Source: Pomphorhynchus laevis
Taxonomy: Eukaryota > Acanthocephala > Palaeacanthocephala > Echinorhynchida > Pomphorhynchidae
DNA length: 64,000 nucleotides
Assembly (NCBI GenBank): GCA_012934845.2
Contig: WNNJ02001112.1
Coordinates: 1-64,000 of the forward strand
Direction: 5' to 3'
The translations under genes and the position numbers were made by a program. The notes under the pieces are model-generated. The model was not told the origin of the DNA. It saw nothing but the letters and a program-made list of their open reading frames with translations, and ran no database searches. Of the stretch, positions 55,996 to 64,000 are shown piece by piece; within the stretch, counting starts at the first letter, position 1, and each line of letters starts with the position of its first letter.

Positions 55996-58632
55996 AAAAG
56001 AGAAAAACAAAAACAAATCAGTCAACAATTTAAAATAATCTGTCGATTAAAGAGCTCACGAGTTGCCGCATTTACAATATCATCGCTTAAACGATTCCAT
56101 GAATTTATTATTCGTTGTCCAAATTGAATCGTCCTAGAATGTACTATTCGTCGGCGACTAAGATAAAACGAGTGACCTCGCAAAGCTCGAGTTGATCGAA
56201 TGTTGAAGAGCTCACGCAACACATGGTGTTTATTGTGAAATATCTCTCATACAAGACACAGATCCCGCGAGTCACGAATATCACATAATGAATGCATATT
56301 TAAAGACCGAAGACGGTCCTAGTAAGGAAGTTCTCTCAAAGAATGTACTAATTTTGTTTCCCTACGTAGTACCTTCTCAAGTCGAGTAATCTCATCTCTG
56401 GTTCGAGGGTATGAACATTGAGAAGCATACAAATGGCTCAGTACAAAAGCGTTTGCAAGAACTCTAAAAGAACGTGGACTTACATAGCTGAATGATCGGC
56501 GAAGGAAATCAACCATACGCATGGCCTTCGAACAAATGTACTCAGTGTTTTGACGAGTGCAGAACTCATTCGTTATCCATACGCCAAAATCTTTATAGCT
56601 CGAAACCAATTTTATTACTCGATCGCCGAGATGATATATCGGTACTGGAACAATATTACGTGATCGAATGTGCATGCAAGTGCACTTCGAGGCATTAACA
56701 GACAGACCATTAGAACGTGCCCACTTAAGAACCGTGTCAATATATGACTAAAGAATGTTTCGATCATAATCCAACTTGATGGCTCTCAAAATTTTTAAAT
56801 CGTATGCAAATAATAATGAATGCGAACTTATTACACTGGGAAGATCGTTGATGAAAATACAAAACAGCAGAGGACCCAATACATACCATTGCGGGACACC
56901 GGCATAAACTGGATAATGCTCGGAAAGGGTACCGTGAATTGCGACCTGGTATGTGCGACCAGAACGAAAGTTGCATATCCAACGAATGATAATTGGATTG
57001 ATGTTTAATGCACTCATCTTCATAATCAACTTATCATGGGGGACATGATCAAATGCTTTGGAGAAGTCAAAAAATATGACATCTACAGCATACACCTCAT
57101 CCACTATGGAACCCCAACTTTCCTGTGCCAATAAAAGGTTGGTTACTGTGGAACAGTTTTTACGAAATCTGTGCTGATTAGTAGAAAGTAACCTGAATGA
57201 TTCTAGTAGTTACTGATTATCTGATAAAGTAATCTCTCTAATACACGACACGATACAGAGGTTAAACTAACCGGTCGGTAGTTATCTACATATGGTCGAT
57301 CACCTTTCTTATGAAGCGGCTTAATGTAAGAGCGTTTCCATGCACTCGGTACTATACCTTAATATAATGATGCTATAAATATCCTATATAAAGGCGCAGC
57401 AATGACATCATTAAGATTCTTCAGATATATTAAGAGAAGTAAATCTGGGCGAATCTGGGCCCGACGGTTTCAGTCGTCTAAACTCGTTCATAACATCTTG
57501 AATTGTGAACAAATGAAGAATATCAAAAATTGACGGATTAATACGAGTAATTTCTATACGAAGAGAAGTAGTAGCTGATACAAGAAATTTACGACCAAAT
57601 GCAGTAGCAATATCGAAATGATCTACTAGAATGCGTCCATTGTTTCCAATGATAGAACTAGAAGGTCGAACATTACTTTTAAAATTTGCATATATTAAAT
57701 AATATGTTAGGATTGTTGGCTGACTTTCCTACCAGTACTTGTTCAAATTGCCGCTTTTTAAGTCTCTTGAGATATGTGAAATGATTCCGACACTTTTTAA
57801 ATGACCTATAACCAGTTTTTCCATTCCTATACCTTACGAATTTTTGCTTCTTGGATCCTAATGACTCATGAAGCTCCTTACCAAACCAAGGATTTGTGCG
57901 TGCACTGGCAGTTGCTACCTTACGAGGTGAAAAACGTAGAAGGAGCGATATCATTAGGGTTTCAAATTGTTGCCAAGATGATTCAACTCCAAAAATCAAT
58001 GGATCACACCAATTTGTACCAAGAACGGATTGACGTACTTAACTGAAATTGGTTTTGAAACATTGTACTGGCATACATGAAGACTCAGGTTGTGACAATA
58101 TATTAGATAAGTTTGTATTAAAGCGGATAACAGAATGGTTAGCGCTGCCTAGGGGATCCAAATATGTTACACCAGTGACCAAATATTTATTGGAAGTACG
58201 ACAAACATCAAACAAAGATTGATGGTCTTCAGAGAAGCGAGTAAACATTGAGACATATTGCGTTAGATTAAAAAAATTGATAGTATCAAGGAATGCTGAT
58301 GAATAATTATTGTTATCCAAGCATATGTAATTAGTCCAGTCTATAGAAGGCATATTTAGATCACCCACTACTACCACATTACTACGAGATCCAAACTTTA
58401 ATAATGTATCAACTATGGAACAAACATCCATTCTCGGACTACGATATATCAAACCAATAGTAACTAACACATGACCGGACAGTAATATATCGCCCCATAG
58501 TGTTTCTGTGCCATCTTCAGACTTGGCACTTAAGGTCATAAACGCTACACTATTATGTACATATAAAATTACCCCACCTCCTCTCTTTCCGGTCCTATCG
58601 ACACGATAAGAAGAATAATTAGCTATTTCAAG
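55996..58632 (-). mobile_element. LINE family E (CR1/Jockey-like), 5'-truncated
   Basis: From the 5' side (58632): endonuclease with YRVDRTGKRGGGVILYVHNS, VVVGDLNMPSIDWTNYICL (family GDFN reads GDLN) and LGSANHSVI (SDH reads NHS). Then a linker near 57.9 kb (FVRYRNGKTGYRSFKK) and the reverse transcriptase with IFFDFSKAFDHVPHDKLIM, AGVPQWYVLGPLLFCIFIND and a decayed YADD (FAYDL). Then KDFGVWITNEFC, ICSKAMRMVDFLRRSF and, at the end, FGQRIINSWNRLSDDIV. The 3' border is a thymine-rich tail on the minus strand near 56000. Several frame changes and catalytic losses mark it as old and dead. Its 5' end meets a family B piece at about 58632. Confidence 0.85.
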
Positions 58633-59430
58633 TGGGATTGTATATGCGATTTTTATAGGTAGTGGAAAGCAAAGCGGTAGCTCGCGATAAGATGTAAGAA
58701 TTAAATTCGATCAAACTCTCACTACCAATTCTAGGGAAGAGTAGGATAGCTGCCTGAAAGAATGGCACTCTGATGGGATCAAAGTGAAACCTTCTTCTAA
58801 GCAACGTATCTTTTTCTATCCGCCAGCGAATGAGGTCATGAGAGGTGGGTTTCAGCAACCACTTCTTATGAAGCAGTAATATGTCGAGGAGAGAATTAGT
58901 TGTTGAGCAATGAAAGATGAGGGAAGGTGGTTTGGGAATGAGATAGTCGTTCCTGGTTCTGAGGTTTGCTGAATTAATCCAACGACCAGTTCTGCCGTTG
59001 AAGTCACCAAGTAACATGCCATAACCGCTACCCAATATACGATCCAGTAGGCAACTCTTCTTGTGAATTTCTCAATACTAGCGTTCCTTTATGGGAACAA
59101 TTTTCTTTGAAGAATTTAGCAAAAGTGGTGCTAAGTCCGACGATACGAAAGATATCCTGTAATTCGTCATTTGCAGAATTAATCATAACTCTATTAGGTT
59201 GTGTATTAATAAATTTTCTCATAAATTCGTTGAAATACTTTTTTGCATTTGAATAATGGAGGTAATGTTAATTAGATCAATGAGTTTCTTAATCGGAGGA
59301 AGCTCCTCGATTTCACTATTTAGAACAGTAAAGTTACTAACTTTAATTTCTTCAGTTTGCATATTTTGAAATTTTAATCTCGGTTTGCAGATTATAATAT
59401 TTGCTATGAATTCAGATATTTTATACAATT
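58633..59430 (-). mobile_element. LINE family B, copy 3 (endonuclease part)
   Basis: The minus-strand frame 59035-58628 reads MLLGDFNGRTGRWINSANLR, STTNSLLDILLLHKKW and RRRFHFDPIRVPFFQAAILL: the endonuclease GDFNGR motif and the following region, matching copy 1 at 29.3-29.8 kb. The part from about 59090 to 59430 continues in open but unrecognised frames (one begins MRKFINTQPNRVMINSANDE), possibly ORF1 or the N-terminal endonuclease of the same copy. The piece is cut at 58633 where family E begins. Confidence 0.65.
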
Positions 59431-59469
59431 GGAATTTCCTATTAACTGATTACAAATGAGGAAAAAGAA

Positions 59470-62060
59470 GCAAATATTAGAGGAATAAACTAAAATTAAA
59501 ATAGGCTACATAACCTCTGGATGTGAGGTTTGGAGCGTTGTAAAAGTAAAAAATCAATGATCGGAAAATATCAATCAAGACATTTTATTTGCTGGTTCTG
59601 CAGTACAAAATATCGTATTACATTAAGTGCCGAGATCAAGAAACATACAAATAATCAGATTGTAAAAACTTTCACCCATTATGAATATAGTGAGGCATTC
59701 GGCGTTTCAGTATACAATAATAATGATAATGATACAAGTATTCACCATGACTTTGTTCTCAACAGTTTTAATACCTTGATTTAATCTAATCAATCTATGT
59801 CCACACATCCCATTATCACACTCAGATGGATGTGAATCTGTTACAACTACCGTAATATCGGGTCAAAAGACATCACAAGCAAAACGTTACTTTAACAACC
59901 AAGATAATCTTTCTGAGTCCACATCAATATCAAGATTATCTTCTCCCAAAAAATCACACATTTAATCAAAAGAGCAACCTTACGATACGAGGCAGGATAA
60001 TCATTTTAAGCTGTACTCAATCACACGAATACCACATAAGACAACATTATCTGAGTTAATTCAACACATTAATCACATTCACACTTTAACTCTTGTGAAA
60101 CATTGACACATTCACTATCACACTTGTGAAAAAATACACAAGCATCCGCGTGCACTGATCCTCCTGTAATCACCTCCAAGAAACGATATAATCGCAGAAC
60201 ATTTGATCGGCAAAACTGTTTTAAAATAACGAACTATAGCGAATTAAACAGTTTGAATAGTTTAGTTCGGATTAAGCACGATGTTGACTATGTAAAACGT
60301 TCTTTCAACCGTTATATTCTCTGAGAGATTAAATAATGGGCAGGTTATGCACCTCTTTCTTATAGAGAAAAAGCTCGACAACGGCCGACCATGGCTTCTG
60401 AAAGTAGTTGTTGATAGTTCAGAGACTTGCAGTCAGATCTTCATGAACTATTTTTAGGTGAAAAGGTTCCCGTATCAGATTTTACCTAATCTTAGTCCCG
60501 AAGATAGGGCTAGGCACCTAAAATGCACATACCCGGCTATAGTCTGAAAGGAATTCAAAATGCTTCATTTTAACTCGAATCTCAATTCTTCGACACGTGG
60601 TTGCGAAATAGAATCTGAAATCTTCACGGTGTGTTCAACGATCTTAATTTGACTTAGCATATTCAAGAATTTACCGGCAGAATAAATCAATCGTCATTAA
60701 TTCGGAACCTTTGCTTATTTAGAGAGGATTCTTTGATTTCGGCCATCTCTCTAAGACCACCTATAGGTTATAATGATCATTGTGTGATCAGCATTGTGCT
60801 TTCTGTAGGCACATTTAAATTATCTCAAGCATATAAGTTGGCAATAAATCCTTTCAAAGCAAATTATGAAAGTATACGACAAGCCACTCGTGAGATGCGG
60901 GGCATAAACCACATTTGATATGCATATAGCATGTCTGAGCATTTTTAAATCAAATTTGCTTAACTTGCTAAACTACTTTGTACCAATGAAACGTTCTATT
61001 AAATCCTACATTATCCTATTTGGTATGATTCGTACATCAAACAATTCCTCAAATGAAGAGACAAAATTTACAGTGAATTTCAAGAAGGAAACTGCTCTCG
61101 GAACGAGTACAAGAAAATACGAAATCGGGTAAGTCACTTATGCCGCAAAAATGCAGGTGTTTTATTTATTTTCTATGCCATTCGTCAAATAGTCATTATA
61201 AACAGTTGTTCAAATACATAAACATATACAAACCAACTTCCTCTGAGATTAATTGTTTATCCATGGAAAACGGTGAGCTTACGTACGACTCCAATACCAT
61301 TGCCACCATTTTCCTCGATCAATTTATATTAGATAGTCATAATTGTCATCGTCATCATCAGATACCGATAACGCAGTTCCCATGTTACAATGTTCTTTCT
61401 TTTGATAAAGGTGAGGTATTTAATAAATCCGACAAATACAAAATTTGATTACTTCAGGACCAAAAAAACATCCTTCCAATTATTTTTCGTGGCTTGCGTC
61501 AGTTATAGTATACGTGCCAATTTATGTAAGTTTTTATTTTCCCTCGCCTGAGACTGAATTCCTTTAGAAAAAAGTGTTATATAATCCATCCTCTTTTTAA
61601 AAAGGTCAACGCAATCTAGCTAACAATTATCGAACCATAAGTCTTACATGTGTCGTATGTAAAGTGCTAGAGAAGCTCCTCTTCAAATGGATCATCGGAC
61701 ATCTATAAAGTAATTGAATATTCCATTACTCTCAACACGGTTTTTGTCCTGATAAATCCACTGTCACAAATTTTGTATAAGCGAGAAGTGATTGGGCTAA
61801 GCACGCCTAAAGTTAAGTCGATGTTGATATTATTTTTTCGATCTCAGCAAAGTTTTAGATCGAATATCTTATCCTTTTCTCATTAATAGGCTGGAACAGT
61901 ATGGTATTAATGTAATCCTTCTCAGATGGATTTGTTTATTTGTACAAAATCGTCAGACTGTTATTTCAGTAAATGGAGCTATGTCCAAGTCAATACGCTC
62001 TCACCGCAGTGTTCCTTAAGGATCAGTGCTCAGTCTCCTCCTTAATTATTTATATCAACG
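59470..62060 (+). mobile_element. LINE family D, decayed, ORF1 to reverse transcriptase
   Basis: Plus-strand landmarks in order: a finger-like FICWFCSTKYRITLSAEIKK near 59580 (ORF1 start), RPWLLKVVVDSSETCSQIF and LPNLSPEDRARHLKC near 60390-60520 (ORF1 C-terminal domain), RINQSSLIRN and PPIGYNDHCVISIV near 60670-60800 (endonuclease end, SDH reads NDH), YKLAINPFKANYESIRQ, then reverse-transcriptase pieces near 61610-62030: a TISLTC-VVCKVLEKLL segment, LINRLEQYGINVILLRWI and SVLSLLLNYL. Stops and frame changes are numerous. It resembles CR1-like elements but differs from A, C and E. Confidence 0.72.
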
Positions 62061-62930
62061 AGGTCGCAATCGCTGTATGCAGGATGATTCAATTCGTAGT
62101 TTGAACAAATAGGTTCTTTGTCTTTTAGGCAACTACCCATGTGGCCTGAGTCTTTGCAAGTGGGGAATTGCAGTGCAAGATCGCAAGCTGAGCACCATTT
62201 GCCCCACTGATGAAATTTTTGACGTCATTGGATGAAATATGCTAGAGGGTAAGATTTGTCCCTAGAAAGGGTTGTGCGCATTCTTCCTCAAAATCATGTT
62301 GTCTAATGTCGTTGTGAGAATCTCCCTGGTAGCAACGAGCCATTCTTCCCTTTGTATAACGCCAAAGGGAAGTTTCAATATTATTGATTTTTACGTTTGA
62401 CGAGATGGCCTTATGCTCTAATGTATCAATATGATGTGTACGATTACAAAATGATCAGTGTACGATTGGACCAACTCGGTGGTAAATGAAATTCTGTATA
62501 TCTCTGCATACTTTCAGGCAGAATTGTAGATTATTCTGCCAGGATATTTCTCAACGAAGGGTATATAGACAGTTTGCAATAATCGTCGACTTTCTGAGAT
62601 CTTATTCTTATCTCCACAACGTTTTAAAGTTTTTTTTTTCACAGGGGAAGTTCAATCGAATTAAGTAAAATTCCACTAACATTCTTTGGTTCATTATTAC
62701 GGTCGACTTTGGAAGAGAAATCGATGTAATAAGTCGTATTTTTCATGTTTTCTTTTCGATTTCGGTTGAAATTTGCAAGTTTTACATAATCCTTCGATGC
62801 TCCGAAAGTACTGTTATCAAACAACATTACACTTTATTCAGATTAGGCAAAACCATCAGAAAGTTTCCACTAGAAAAATGGAACATTTGAATTAGCACTT
62901 GTGACTCTATCATTCCTTATATACACTATT
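62061..62930 (+). other. Balanced-composition stretch, probably LINE remnant, unassigned
   Basis: The sequence is not AT-rich and seems to have been coding, for instance RWPYALMYQYDVYDYKMIS near 62400-62460 in one plus frame, but I could not place it in a family. It may be the 3' part of family D or the 5' part of the family B copy that follows. Frames are short and broken. Confidence 0.3.
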
Positions 62931-64000
62931 CTTTAAGATGTAAGTAAGTAACATGACTCAAGGTCCTAGTGAAAATGCTTCACCTTCCCAATCGCTCTGC
63001 TTCCTTCATGCAGGTTCTTTCACATGAATACTGGAGTTATATATAGGCTCTAACTGAGTATGGACAGGACGAGTATTGCTCGTCATAATTCTTTTCAGGC
63101 TTCCTTCTTGAAGATATTCAAGAAGTTTGTCTACTGAAGGGATAGGGCATCGGGTTATATTGGTAGCGTAAGCTTTGATAGAGATTTGTAGAAGTCACTA
63201 GACCTACATAATTATAAAGCCACGCCTTCTCCCCTACTAATACCGATCTGGGTGACTTCAGGAGCAGGGAATTACCTTTTACGGATATCCTTAACTCTTG
63301 GGACCCACTCCAGGGCAAGTGAAAATCCATCGTTTCACTATCTTCTCGAGTTTAAGCTTTTTATTGTCGATCAAAGAAGAGAAGTGGCCGTCACAATGCT
63401 TTTAGTCTCACCATCAAATATGGACGGCATCAAATGTAGCCTATTTATATTTTTATCAAAAAAGTCAGTTTCATGTCACACAGACCTGCGGCCCTTCGAT
63501 TCAAAATTCTCTCATCCTATCTGCGAAAAAGGGCTAGCGCGTAGAATCCGTGACCATTTAAGTAGGCGTAATTTAATCATATGTTCATGGGGTTTGTCAA
63601 ATGTCGCTCGGTCCATTCAGCAATTGGTGAAGTGCACCAGTTTTGTCAGGATATCAGTCACCAGCTTGCTGTGGCTGGTTTTCCTGACTTCTCTGCTGCA
63701 TTTGACCGCATTTCCATTCTCTTTGTTATCTTTTCTCTCAGGTCCCTCGGGTTGCCTGCTAGAATTGTGGGCAACCAATTCTAGCAGGCAACCCGAGAAC
63801 AGGGTAGATGTATTGCTGTATACCAAGCGATTCTTTTATGAATATGACCCTAATGCAGGTCACTTATGCCCCATTGCAGGTGTGTATCAAGGCTTCTACT
63901 TTCTCCTGTCTTATATCTTGCTGCCTCCATTATATTTTTAAAAACATTTAAACACGATTAGCATCTCGTGGTATACGCTAATGATACCACATCCCTGCTT
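62931..64000 (+). mobile_element. LINE family B, copy 4, running off the window
   Basis: From about 63050 the plus strand is collinear with the reverse complement of 30.15-29.83 kb (ACGAGTATTGCTCGTC; GGGTGACTTCAGGAGCAGGG). Then come VGFPDFSAAFDRISILFVIF near 63680 (FSAAFD reverse-transcriptase box), VDVLLYTKRFFYEY near 63810 and, at the end, a decayed VYANDTTSL, matching YADDTASL of copy 1. A 20-bp palindrome from CTAGAATTGTGGGCAACC interrupts the middle near 63760-63800. The 3' end is beyond position 64000. Confidence 0.75.

Overview
The window reads as nuclear DNA of an animal, most likely an arthropod: it is very AT-rich, has spliced-gene signals (an Ig-domain exon bounded by splice sites, a signal-peptide exon ending in a donor) and is full of decayed non-LTR retrotransposons (LINEs). 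No operon structure, ribosome binding sites, CRISPR array, rRNA or convincing tRNA gene is visible. The exact taxon cannot be fixed from the sequence alone.

Layout. 0-8.6 kb: a 379-bp-period repeat with an inverted copy, a candidate two-exon small secreted-peptide gene on the minus strand (signal exon at 2.3-2.4 kb, candidate tail exon at 0.7-0.8 kb), one LINE fragment and long AT-rich spacer. 8.6-15.5 kb: the most unusual host locus, a large inverted duplication whose two arms each carry an identical 127-residue four-transmembrane MARVEL-like gene, with a diverged third member of the family in the spacer, plus a foldback element. 15.5-24.4 kb: AT-rich spacer with diverged tandem repeats, a minisatellite, scraps of LINEs, the C-terminal endonuclease part of an R2-type (restriction-like endonuclease) retroelement, orphan exon candidates and a cluster of short interspersed repeats. 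24.4-27.5 kb: an Ig-domain exon followed by a 294-bp satellite array. 28-35.3 kb: LINE fragments of several families. 36-37 kb: an intronless-looking GID8 (LisH/CTLH/CRA) paralogue.

38-64 kb is a LINE graveyard. Four copies of one CR1/L2-like family (called A here), two or more copies of a related family (C), four copies of family B, and single copies of D, E, F and G lie end to end or inside one another. The best cases are a nearly full-length copy at 42.9-47.7 kb nested in an older relative with a short target duplication, and a nearly intact copy at 50.6-55.1 kb with an open 465-codon ORF1 overlapping an ORF2 that carries two frame breaks. The only host-like gene in this half is a thioredoxin-fold protein at 49.9-50.3 kb that has lost its CxxC active site.

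The host genes do not form an evident pathway. The likeliest locally interesting biology is the expanding, inverted MARVEL-like gene cluster, followed by the two intronless paralogues (GID8-like, redox-dead thioredoxin-like), and the secreted-peptide candidate. Family and clade names for the retroelements rest on motif recognition by eye and not on trees or searches.
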